Of a stretch of DNA of 7,761 bases, positions 1-5,605 are shown in pieces. The position numbers and the translations under genes are program-made. How positions within the stretch are numbered: position 1 is the stretch's first letter; each line of letters begins with the position of its first letter. The stretch comes from Acidobacteriaceae bacterium (GTDB lineage Bacteria > Acidobacteriota > Terriglobia > Terriglobales > Acidobacteriaceae). A model generated the notes under the pieces. The model did not search any database and had not been told where the DNA came from. It saw nothing but the letters and a program-made list of their open reading frames with translations. The stretch covers positions 1 to 7,761 of the forward strand of contig PLST01000352.1 of the NCBI GenBank assembly GCA_003164255.1, read 5' to 3'.

Positions 1-208
1 CCGGCAGCGCCCGGTAAAGCTCCGCGGCTTCCTTGCCCAGCATGCCGGCCTGCAACGCACCTTCGATGTTGCGAATTCGCAGCTTCAACTTGCCCAGGCG
101 GCTCAGAAAAACCTCTACATCCCCCGCGTCGAAGGCCGCGTCGATCCGCGCATGAAGCTGCGCGTATCCCTGCTCGTCCCGGACCGCAATCGCTGCCTGC
201 TCAAACAT
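1..208 (-). CDS. Unrecognised protein, N-terminal 69 codons (3' part outside window)
   Basis: The frame is open from an ATG at 208 to the left edge. It starts MFEQAAIAVRDEQGYAQL and continues as a charged, Ala/Leu/Arg-rich stretch that reads as amphipathic helix, with no signal peptide or membrane segment. A GAGGG Shine-Dalgarno (218-222) lies 9 nt before the ATG, and an in-frame TGA lies just upstream, so the start is well defined. It begins 53 nt after the tRNA-Gly on the same strand and may be cotranscribed with the tRNAs. In many bacteria tuf (EF-Tu) follows this tRNA set; this sequence lacks the EF-Tu N-terminus and its GHVDHGKT-type P-loop. I do not recognise the family. Confidence 0.75.
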   Translation of the reverse strand, partial: MFEQAAIAVRDEQGYAQLHARIDAAFDAGDVEVFLSRLGKLKLRIRNIEGALQAGMLGKEAAELYRALP

Positions 209-261
209 CGTTTTCTGCCCTCAATCTGCTCTTTTCAGCACTGCGGCGCTGGTCCAATTCT

Positions 262-336
262 TGGAGCGGGAGACGAGGATCGAACTCGCGACCAACAGCT
301 TGGAAGGCTGTGACTCTACCACTGAGTTACTCCCGC
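262..336 (-). tRNA. tRNA-Gly(TCC)
   Basis: The cloverleaf reads on the minus strand from 336. The acceptor GCGGGAG pairs with CTCCCGC (266-272), the discriminator is T, and CCA is encoded at 264-262. The anticodon loop is CTTCCAA with TCC at 304-302, closed by an ACAGC/GCTGT stem, and the T-arm carries GTTCGATCC. It is the last tRNA of the cluster, 27 nt after tRNA-Thr(GGT). It corresponds to E. coli glyT, but there glyT precedes thrT, so the order is reversed here. Confidence 0.97.
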
Positions 337-363
337 CCTTGATACCGCCGCTGACTGAACTTC

Positions 364-439
<76 letters not shown>

Positions 440-448
440 CCTCGAAAT

Positions 449-563
449 GCAGCTCCTAGCTTCTAGCTGCTAGCTCCTAGCTTGTCCCATCAGGCACGAG
501 CCTCATCCCACTCGTTCCACCAACACAAAAGCTAGAAGCTAGTAGCTAGAAGCTAGTAGCTGC
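449..563. repeat. 35-nt inverted repeat built of CTAGCT heptamers
   Basis: Arms at 449-483 and 529-563 are reverse complements at 32 of 35 positions, separated by 45 nt. Each arm is itself a run of 7-nt units of the type NCTAGCT. The right arm abuts the stop codon of the 81-aa gene (565-567) and the left arm ends 10 nt before tRNA-Thr(GGT). In a transcript of the minus strand it could fold into a long stem that separates the protein-coding part from the tRNA. There is no T-run after it, so a classical intrinsic terminator is unlikely. An RNA processing or mRNA 3'-end role is possible but is inference. Confidence 0.85.
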
Positions 564-564
564 C

Positions 565-810
565 TTACTTCTCTCCCCCCCTGCGAATCCGATCCGCCGA
601 ACGGGCCAAAACAGTGCGCAACGCCAACCCGCCGATAATGATCAGTGGAACCCACCGAATCTCCACCGGCCTGCCCATCACCAGAACCTTGCCTGCGTCC
701 ATGGTGAACCAGATCAGAGCCGCCAAACCCACATACAAAACCAGGGCCACTGGAAATCGCTTGTCCAAATCAGCACCGCTTCTCTTCAGCCGGTCCTGAT
801 CCTCGCTCAT
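565..810 (-). CDS. Small two-helix membrane protein embedded in the tRNA cluster (81 aa)
   Basis: It starts MSEDQDRLKR, followed by a charged cytoplasmic-type N-terminus. One hydrophobic helix lies at about residues 19-36 (PVALVLYVGLAALIWF) and a second at about 52-68 (RWVPLIIIGGLAL), and the tail is Arg-rich (ADRIRRGGEK). The frame stays open upstream into tRNA-Tyr, but those codons come from repeat DNA and the tRNA itself. The ATG at 810 with GAGGG 5 nt before it is the better start. It sits between tRNA-Tyr and tRNA-Thr(GGT) on the same strand and must be cotranscribed with them or have its own weak promoter. The topology suggests an inner-membrane hairpin with both ends in the cytoplasm. 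I do not recognise a family. Confidence 0.8.
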   Translation of the reverse strand: MSEDQDRLKRSGADLDKRFPVALVLYVGLAALIWFTMDAGKVLVMGRPVEIRWVPLIIIGGLALRTVLARSADRIRRGGEK

Positions 811-849
811 TCCAGCCCTCGAACTCAGTCTCCAGTGGACCGTGTCTTT

Positions 850-884
850 CTGACCACTGACTACTGAACGCTGACCACTGAACT
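850..884. repeat. Heptamer tandem repeat, CTGAMYN type (5 units)
   Basis: Five consecutive 7-nt units run ctgacca, ctgacta, ctgaacg, ctgacca, ctgaact. They start 3 nt from the encoded CCA end of tRNA-Tyr and lie upstream of the 81-aa gene. On the minus strand they read TCAGTGG/TCAGTAG. Because 7 is not a multiple of 3, spurious translations give a SVVSGQ-type repeat. It is non-coding filler with a clear period. Confidence 0.85.
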
Positions 885-886
885 CA

Positions 887-974
887 TGGTGCACAGGGGA
901 GGATTCGAACCTCCGTAGCTCCAAGGAGCGGCAGATTTACAGTCTGCTGCCATTAACCGCTCGGCCACCTGTGC
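887..974 (-). tRNA. tRNA-Tyr(GTA)
   Basis: This is a class II tRNA read from 974. Acceptor GCACAGG pairs with CCTGTGC (891-897), the discriminator is A and CCA is encoded at 889-887. The anticodon loop CTGTAAA carries GTA at 940-938, closed by GCAGA/TCTGC. The long variable arm (CGCTCCTTGGAGC region) is typical of bacterial tRNA-Tyr, and the T-loop is GTTCGAATCC. Its place after tRNA-Thr(TGT) matches the conserved thrU-tyrU order. Confidence 0.97.
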
Positions 975-1274
975 CCAGACACCCAACGAACCAAAAAATC
1001 GGCTCTCGGGAGTTTCAATCTCAACAATCCCACCGGCAAAAAACTCGGCCGGAAATCCTGCCAAACTTACACGCCTCTGGCGCGTTTCAAGCCGCTTCAG
1101 CGCATTACCCCTCACCCGGAAAGCCTCCGGCATTTCGGAGCATGCACCTCTGTGGGATCACCGCGGAGGATGGACCGGCGCATCAAAAAAACCTGCAAAA
1201 ACTACTGCGAGCGCCCGACCATTCGTGCTGCTTCTCTTGCTAATGCTTCCAATGCCGAAACCCGGTTTCGAAAG
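975..1274. other. 300-nt spacer between tRNA-Thr(TGT) and tRNA-Tyr
   Basis: I find no convincing gene, terminator or promoter here. Short open frames on both strands run into the tRNA genes and have no family features or good ribosome-binding sites. A spacer this long inside a tRNA cluster is unusual. It may be an untranslated processed region or may separate two transcription units. Confidence 0.6.
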
Positions 1275-1350
1275 TGGAGCTGGCGAAGGGATTTGAACCC
1301 CCGACCCTCTGATTACAAATCAGATGCTCTACCAGCTGAGCTACGCCAGC
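1275..1350 (-). tRNA. tRNA-Thr(TGT)
   Basis: The cloverleaf reads from 1350. Acceptor GCTGGCG pairs with CGCCAGC (1279-1285), the discriminator is T and CCA is encoded at 1277-1275. The anticodon loop TTTGTAA has TGT at 1317-1315 with a TCTGA/TCAGA stem, and the T-loop is GTTCAAATCC. It is the first tRNA of the minus-strand cluster, as thrU is in E. coli. I looked upstream for a promoter and found only poor -35/-10 matches. Confidence 0.97.
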
Positions 1351-1481
1351 CCTTCCCACCGGAAACCGCCCCGGACATCTTCTTCGATCCCCGTAGCCGC
1401 GCACGGACACACTCCCGCTCCGGGCGTACCACGGCACAAAAATCAAGGTTAGCACACACGGTGCGGGGGAGCAAACGGGGA

Positions 1482-1516
1482 GAAAGCAGGGAAGAGGGAA
1501 TAGGGAACAGGAAAAC
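1482..1516. repeat. Heptamer tandem repeat, GGGAANA type
   Basis: The 7-nt units run gaaagca, gggaaga, gggaata, gggaaca, ggaaaac. The three central units match GGGAANA and the outer two are degenerate. The complement reads TTCCCTA-like. The period matches the two other heptamer families in the window but the sequence is unrelated. Confidence 0.7.
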
Positions 1517-1613
1517 CTTGGAGGTTTAGTGCATGGCTCTCCCCGGTCCCTGAACTCGGGGATCTCCACCCCACGGACGAAGACCTGTCCGCGGGGACAG
1601 GGGGCACCCGGCC

Positions 1614-1653
1614 TTGTCAAGCTGGGCTGAGTCGTAACATCCGGGTGGGCGAC
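1614..1653. repeat. Diverged dispersed repeat, copy A
   Basis: The segment from ttgtcaagctggg to gggtgggcgac aligns with 2817-2858 with scattered substitutions and one or two small gaps. The best-conserved core is CGTAAC-tTCCGG-tRGGCGAC. Both copies lie in non-coding DNA, which points to an old dispersed element or the remnant of a duplicated gene 3' end. Confidence 0.5.
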
Positions 1654-1812
1654 TGACCGGAGATTACTCGAATTCAGGCGTCAAGATCGGGAGACGTGGC
1701 ACCCGCGACCCGCAGTCGGGGTAGCGGAATGCCTACCTTAAACGCAAAGAGCGCCCTTGGGATGGGGTACCATTTGGTGCTGGCCGATCTGGTCCAGGCT
1801 TGCAATTCTGAA

Positions 1813-2157
1813 TTATTTAGCGGGACTGCCTCCGCTGGTAGTTCTGGCGGCCAGGCCGAGTACCGCGGCCATGACAAGGATTGCCGTTGACGCCATCGTC
1901 CCGATGACGAAATCGCATTGGCTCGAAACATAGCTGAGCGTATGGTGATTCACATCGTTCAGGACACTGACCATGGCCTGCGCCTGCTCCTTGGTGGCCC
2001 CGCTTTGCGCCAGGGTATTTGAAAATTGTTGAATGTCGCGGTGCATTGCTCCGTCGAAGAGTTGGCTCACTTGCATTGAATGCCAATATGCAAGGGACAT
2101 CAAGAGCAGGATTCCAGCGAGCACAATCGAACCTTGAAACAAGACTCTTTTTTGCAT
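1813..2157 (-). CDS. Two-helix membrane protein with extracytoplasmic loop (114 aa)
   Basis: It starts MQKRVLFQGSIVLAG at 2157 with a textbook AAGGAG (2164-2169) 6 nt before the ATG. Helix 1 spans about residues 7-25. A roughly 55-residue polar stretch follows (about 27-81, including DIQQFSNTLAQSGATKEQAQ), predicted helical and extracytoplasmic. Helix 2 spans about 82-104 (FVIGTMASTAILVMAAVLGL), and the tail is short (ARTTSGGSPAK). The layout recalls the sensor part of chemoreceptor or histidine-kinase proteins without any signalling domain, but no family motif supports that. A TATAGA -10-like hexamer at 2203-2198 (minus) would give a leader of about 34 nt, though no good -35 accompanies it. 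No partner gene is adjacent. Function is unknown. Confidence 0.8.
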   Translation of the reverse strand: MQKRVLFQGSIVLAGILLLMSLAYWHSMQVSQLFDGAMHRDIQQFSNTLAQSGATKEQAQAMVSVLNDVNHHTLSYVSSQCDFVIGTMASTAILVMAAVLGLAARTTSGGSPAK

Positions 2158-2284
2158 TTACGTCTCCTTGGTCGCCCATTTGTGGAGTTTTAGAGAGTCT
2201 ATAATCCCGGGACCAATCGGCAGCGGAGAAGATCGCGCGCGGATCACCGGCTATTCGGACAGAATGCTGTTGGGCGCTCGGGGA

Positions 2285-2584
2285 TCCTCTGACAGAGGAC
2301 GCTCGCTTGAGCATCCCTCGATCGGTGTTGTACCGGCGTTTGGCGGGTTGGCGTCCGCTTGCGCGGACGTGGCAAGTTGGCAGGTTGGCGAGAAGCCCAT
2401 GGCTAAAGCCATCATTTTTGCGGCCTCTTTCTTCATGGGCTTGAAAGCCCCTGCTCCCTCCGTGGGTGGGTTGATATTGCCGGCGAGACCGACCCGTTGC
2501 TTCCCGGCCATTTGCTCCTGGCTTGGGCGTTCCCAGGTCCGATTTCTTGCCCGCCCACTCATCCCGGCAAAACGCGCCGGGATG
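2285..2584. repeat. String of six short palindromic hairpins (REP-like)
   Basis: Perfect stems in order: TCCTCT-gac-AGAGGA (2285-2299); GCTC-gctt-GAGC (2301-2312); CGTCCGC-ttgc-GCGGACG (2352-2369). Then ATGGCT-aa-AGCCAT (2399-2412); GGGCTT-ga-AAGCCC (2437-2450); and CATCCCGGC-aaaacgc-GCCGGGATG (2560-2584, 9 bp). They differ in sequence, are not followed by T-runs, and lie in DNA without genes. Several small palindromes in about 300 nt resembles a BIME/REP cluster. No RAYT transposase gene is present in the window. Confidence 0.65.
2341..2393. repeat. Octamer tandem repeat TGGCRRGT interrupted by a hairpin
   Basis: Units of 8 nt run tggcgggt, tggcgtcc (2341-2356), then after a 13-nt interruption tggcaagt, tggcaggt, tggcgaga (2370-2393). 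The interruption is the right part of the CGTCCGC/GCGGACG hairpin, which seems to have been inserted into the array. The repeat is non-coding. Confidence 0.7.
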
Positions 2585-2816
2585 AATTGAGGGGCACAGT
2601 GCGTCTTCTGCACAATGCGACTTCTGGAGGCTGAAAATTGGGGTTTCGGGTTTGCATATAAATAGAGCTGAATCGGGCAAACTTGTGACATAAGGGCCTT
2701 AAAAGTGGCTGGGGTCAGGGGCCAGTTAAAACGGTCATTCACGCCTGGCGGTTTTGAGTGAAGACTTCGAGTTTTCGGGGCGGATGTGGGTGCGCTGATT
2801 TGTTTGATCTGGGACG

Positions 2817-2858
2817 TTGTTCGGCTTGGGGCTGGACCGTAACTTCCGGATAGGCGAC
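2817..2858. repeat. Diverged dispersed repeat, copy B
   Basis: It aligns with 1614-1653, sharing the core CGTAAC-TTCCGG-tRGGCGAC and the flanking ttgt...ctg part. The two copies have the same orientation, about 1.2 kb apart, on either side of the 114-aa membrane-protein gene. Confidence 0.5.
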
Positions 2859-3013
2859 CACCCGAGCGGAAATGCCGTATTTAATCCTGGCATCGAAAGA
2901 CGCGCGGAGCGACTGTTTTTTGCGCCTAGGTGGTGGGCGAGCCGTCTTACGGCACAATTCTCCCCCACCGCATTGGCCCTCGCCCGCAGTCTGTGATCCG
3001 TCCGGCGCTTCTG

Positions 3014-3343
3014 TTATGAGGTAACGATCGGCGTGTAGCCCGAGGTTGCGGCCTTTTTCAGCGCCGCCAACCCTTCGGTAAGGCTCAGCAGCGGAGTGGT
3101 CTTGATCGACTTCAATGAGCCGCCCGCGGCGGCAGCCAACGCCAGAGCTGCCACGCTGATGTTGTCAGGCATTTCGACAAGCATTACAAGATCGTGTTCA
3201 CCAAACGACAGCCATGATCCGCTGATCTTGCCGCCGAGTTTCTTCGCTACCTTCTTCACATGCTCGCTGCGGTCCTGCGGGTTTGCGATCAGAGCTGCCA
3301 GCGCCGCTGACGTGTAGGAGCACTGCACGAGATAACTGAGCAT
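3014..3343 (-). CDS. GYD-domain protein (109 aa)
   Basis: The protein starts MLSYLVQCSYTSAALAALI and has the pattern of the GYD family (PF08734). An N-terminal beta strand is followed by a helix ending near KKVAKKLGGKI (30-40). Next come a strand with the family signature region at 48-51 (GEHD where the name-giving motif is G-Y-D-like) and VMLVEMPDN, and then an Ala-rich helix (64-74). A strand with LKSIKTTPLL (77-86) and a C-terminal helix follow. The fold is ferredoxin-like; members are small cytoplasmic proteins with no established reaction. The frame can also start at GTG 3352, but that GTG is part of the AAAGGTGA Shine-Dalgarno (3349-3356), so ATG 3343 is the start. It lies 129 nt after the SnoaL-like gene on the same strand and could be cotranscribed. 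Confidence 0.88.
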   Translation of the reverse strand: MLSYLVQCSYTSAALAALIANPQDRSEHVKKVAKKLGGKISGSWLSFGEHDLVMLVEMPDNISVAALALAAAAGGSLKSIKTTPLLSLTEGLAALKKAATSGYTPIVTS

Positions 3344-3472
3344 AGATTTCACCTTTCAATTCATAGACCTTCTACTCAATATGCGCTCTAAAACGCTGTT
3401 TTTGCCTCGACTCGGAAATAAATTTGGTCGCTGCGCAAGCTCTCACCGTAGGTTTTGTGGATTTTGGGGTCG

Positions 3473-3979
3473 CTACTTTTCTACGCTGGAAGTTTTCAAC
3501 TGCGTCATCAAGCCTTGCACATCTGGCATTCCCCATTGCTCGACGATCTTTCCACCTGCCAAACGATAGATATGAAACTCTTCGATAGTAATCTTCCTCT
3601 CGGTTGGCGGGATACCCGCGAACTCACCCCGCTGTGTTCCCGTGGACGTGATCCGGATTACTACCCGGTCGCCCTCTGCGATTATGTCCTCAACCTTCTC
3701 ATCCCAGTCGGGGAACGAGGCCCGATGGCTCTGGACCGCACGCTTGATGCCACTGAGTCCCTTCCACTCAATCCCACCGACAAAGTGACAGACAAAGTCA
3801 GTTGAATACAATTCGTCTGCCACAGTAAGGTTGCCCTTACTCCATAGTTCAGCTTCAGAGCGAAGAACCACCGCCTTGTTTGCGGACAAGTTCTGCGCCC
3901 AAGTGATTGAGCAGCCTAGAAGGCAGAAGGCGAATAGTGTGATTAGCCTTAATGCGGATTTCTTCAAGAACAGGGGCAT
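3473..3979 (-). CDS. Exported SnoaL-like / ester cyclase family protein (168 aa)
   Basis: The mature part matches the SnoaL-like ester cyclase family (PF07366, COG5485). ELWSKGNLTVADELYSTDFV (44-63) is the opening helix and loop, FPDW sits at 89-92, and AEGDRVV at 101-107. The hallmark RGEFAGIPPT lies at 117-126, FHIYRLAGGKIVEQW at 135-149, and D153 follows. The fold is an alpha+beta cone (NTF2-like); characterised relatives cyclise polyketide esters, but most members have no known substrate. It is unusual in having an N-terminal export signal (KKSALRLITLFAFCLLGC). LLGC at 20-23 fits a lipobox, while TWA|Q at 26-29 would fit signal peptidase I. AAGGAG (3990-3995) lies 10 nt before the ATG at 3979. 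It is followed by the GYD gene on the same strand, with no terminator seen between them. Confidence 0.9.
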   Translation of the reverse strand: MPLFLKKSALRLITLFAFCLLGCSITWAQNLSANKAVVLRSEAELWSKGNLTVADELYSTDFVCHFVGGIEWKGLSGIKRAVQSHRASFPDWDEKVEDIIAEGDRVVIRITSTGTQRGEFAGIPPTERKITIEEFHIYRLAGGKIVEQWGMPDVQGLMTQLKTSSVEK

Positions 3980-4354
3980 TAGAGGCAGGCTCCTTCTTCA
4001 AATCTAATTCGCCTGAATCGTAGCATTATCTGCAGGCGGGTCATCCTCTCATTGCCTTCAAATCTACATAACTGTGCGTTTTCGCTAGTGCGTTCAACAA
4101 CGCTTCTCGGATTCCGGTCGGGGCACCGGCTACTCCGAAATAACTACTTGAGCAACAGACGATGCACTTTGTTGCCGAAAAAGTAATTGACGGATTGGCG
4201 ACCACACGGCCAGAATCCGCAATCCGCTTCACTAGAAGCGCGCGATGCGTCGGCGGAAGAAGAATTTCCGTTCAGCGCCACGTGTCGCGTTTCGGTGTGA
4301 GGCGGAGGATCGTCGTCGTTCCGTCGAACGCCAACATCAATCACTTCCCGCCAT
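3980..4354. other. 375-nt intergenic region
   Basis: It lies between two minus-strand genes. Short open frames on both strands lack ribosome-binding sites and recognisable features. An 11-nt direct repeat CTTCAAATCTA occurs at 3996-4006 and 4056-4066. I see no terminator for the upstream gene. A GATAAT -10-like hexamer on the minus strand upstream of the SnoaL-like gene lacks a matching -35. Confidence 0.5.
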
Positions 4355-5605
4355 TCAGGGGTTGGCTTGAGCTTTCGGAGCAAACTCTTTGAACGCCGGA
4401 TCGAGTTCTACCAGACGCGAGCGCAGGCTGTTTTCGTCGAGCTGTGCATCAACCACAACCCAACCATCTCGATCAATAATCAATTCCCTCGGCAGTGGCG
4501 AAGATCCGAGCATCGACTCGATCTGTCCGTCTCCATCGTGGAAGTTGGCCAAAGCCAAGCCTTTCTCTTTGAGGTACGCTGCAGCCTTGTTCGGGTCTTC
4601 GTCCCGGTCTACGGTGACCAAGACGAGCCCTTTCTCCTTCCCCTCATTTGCGAGCTTGGCGAGGGAGGGAAGCGCGGCAACGCACGGCGCGCACCAGGTC
4701 GCCCAGAGATCGATGAGCACCGTTTTGCCACGGAAAGACTCGATGGGCGTGATAGTCCCATCAACCGCTTTGAACTTCAACGCAGGCACGCGATCGCCAA
4801 TTAAGGTCGCTCCGAGCGCCTCTTCCATTGCGCTTGGAAACTCATTGACCTGGTGCGCATCGGACGGCGGCGAGAACACGAAGAGACTCTGTGGAATCGG
4901 ACTATCCAATACGGTGTGAGGATAGATCGTCGTAGCTTCGTTATCTTGCGCAATGCCATTGGAATTGCCGGAAGAACGCTCGACGACCTTCAGAATCGTA
5001 CCTGAACTCTTATCGATCCATATGGTCTGGTCGAACTTCTCTTCCGGTCTCGTTCGCTTCAGGTCGGATCGTCCGATATGAACAACTGCACAAGAATACG
5101 TGCTGCCATCCACGACGAGGTCTACATCCGGAAGACGCTCCGCAGACTTGATTCGTTCGGCAGAAGCCGCGAGCGATTTGCGAAGGTTTTTGGCTCGCAA
5201 CAATCCCATTTCGGAGAGGCCGACCGGGCTGGGTTTTGTGGCCGCAGGCGCCTCTGCCGCTGGCTTCGCAATATACCGGTATTGATGGGCGTGGTACTTC
5301 CAGATTGTCCGGCCGTCTGAAATCTCGACCGCATCACCGAATTGGGTCTGGCCCTCAAAATGGGAGCGGCCGCCCGGTTCCTCAGCTGCGATGGAAACCG
5401 TCTTGCTCCACTGGCGAAAGTAATCGTTGCTTATGATGCGCTCTTCCGTTGATTCGATCGAATACTGCTTGGCGTCCGCATAGTGCTGCGACACCTTCTG
5501 CAGTAATTCGAGACCGTCGGAAGGAAGCGGCAGTTCGGACTGGGGAGCGGCCTGGATCGGCTGTGGAAAAAGGATCGCAGTGCAGATGAACAACGAGAGT
5601 TTCAT
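4355..5605 (-). CDS. Exported fusion: LolA/DUF2092-like domain + TlpA/ResA thioredoxin domain (416 aa)
   Basis: A signal peptide covers residues 1-20 (MKLSLFICTAILFPQPIQA). Residues about 30-250 form a beta-rich domain of the LolA/DUF2092 type: helix LQKVSQHYADAKQY (35-48), then antiparallel strands with ISDGRTIWKYHAHQYRYI (95-112) and TIWIDKSSGTILKV (194-207). Residues about 265-405 are a TlpA/ResA-like thioredoxin fold: VPALKFKAVDG (273-283), active site WATWCAPC (C305, C308), VDRDEDP (332-338), the cis-Pro region PLPRELIIDRDG (P372). It should act in the periplasm as a thiol-disulfide oxidoreductase. The N-terminal domain may bind a lipid or hydrophobic partner; this is inference. The frame also opens at ATG 5638, but GGGAGGG (5612-5618) 6 nt before ATG 5605 and the signal peptide fix the start. 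It is divergent from the CsgG-family gene. Confidence 0.92.
   Translation of the reverse strand: MKLSLFICTAILFPQPIQAAPQSELPLPSDGLELLQKVSQHYADAKQYSIESTEERIISNDYFRQWSKTVSIAAEEPGGRSHFEGQTQFGDAVEISDGRTIWKYHAHQYRYIAKPAAEAPAATKPSPVGLSEMGLLRAKNLRKSLAASAERIKSAERLPDVDLVVDGSTYSCAVVHIGRSDLKRTRPEEKFDQTIWIDKSSGTILKVVERSSGNSNGIAQDNEATTIYPHTVLDSPIPQSLFVFSPPSDAHQVNEFPSAMEEALGATLIGDRVPALKFKAVDGTITPIESFRGKTVLIDLWATWCAPCVAALPSLAKLANEGKEKGLVLVTVDRDEDPNKAAAYLKEKGLALANFHDGDGQIESMLGSSPLPRELIIDRDGWVVVDAQLDENSLRSRLVELDPAFKEFAPKAQANP

Larger units (their letters stand above)
1351..1812. other. Non-coding stretch between tRNA cluster and 114-aa gene
   Basis: It should contain the promoter of the tRNA cluster, but I see no good -35/-10 pair. 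It holds a heptamer tandem array, a small hairpin at 1513-1527 (AAACCT/AGGTTT), and a 6-bp stem at 1540-1545/1557-1562. It also has a 7-bp hairpin CCTGTCC-GCGG-GGACAGG at 1584-1601 and one copy of a diverged repeat at 1614-1653. None of the hairpins is followed by a T-run on either strand. Confidence 0.6.
2158..3013. other. 856-nt non-coding, repeat-rich region
   Basis: Open frames on both strands (up to about 160 codons) have no ribosome-binding sites, low-quality composition and no family resemblance; they are by-products of repeat DNA. What it does hold is a run of short perfect hairpins at 2285-2584, an octamer array at 2341-2393, one copy of a diverged repeat at 2817-2858, and a 5-bp hairpin GCCGT-CTT-ACGGC at 2941-2953. 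I read it as a region where REP-like elements have accumulated. Confidence 0.6.

Noticed and set aside
1351..1470. Possible tRNA-cluster promoter on the minus strand (TTGATT near 1441-1446, TTGCTC/TAACCT further out)
   Set aside because: No -10 hexamer at proper spacing from TTGATT, and the other pair matches only half of each consensus.
1152..1529. Plus-strand frame containing WRRDLNPRPSDYKSDALPAEL
   Set aside because: This is the well-known false translation of a tRNA-Thr gene read on the wrong strand.
1584..1601. Hairpin CCTGTCC-GCGG-GGACAGG as terminator
   Set aside because: No T-run follows on either strand, and no gene ends nearby in a position needing it.
1817..2680. 287-codon minus-strand open frame covering the 114-aa gene in another frame
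   Set aside because: The 114-aa frame has AAGGAG and a clear membrane topology; the longer frame is Arg/Ser-rich, without signal or domain, and spans the repeats.
2168..2742. Overlapping open frames on both strands (about 140 and 163 codons)
   Set aside because: They run through the hairpin and octamer repeats, have no Shine-Dalgarno, and overlap each other on opposite strands; typical repeat-derived spurious frames.
4041..4383. Minus-strand frames in the intergenic region, one containing GAPTGIREALL
   Set aside because: The motif recalls false translations of tRNA T-arms, so I checked for a tRNA; no T-loop GTTCRA or cloverleaf is present. The frames have no ribosome-binding site or family match.
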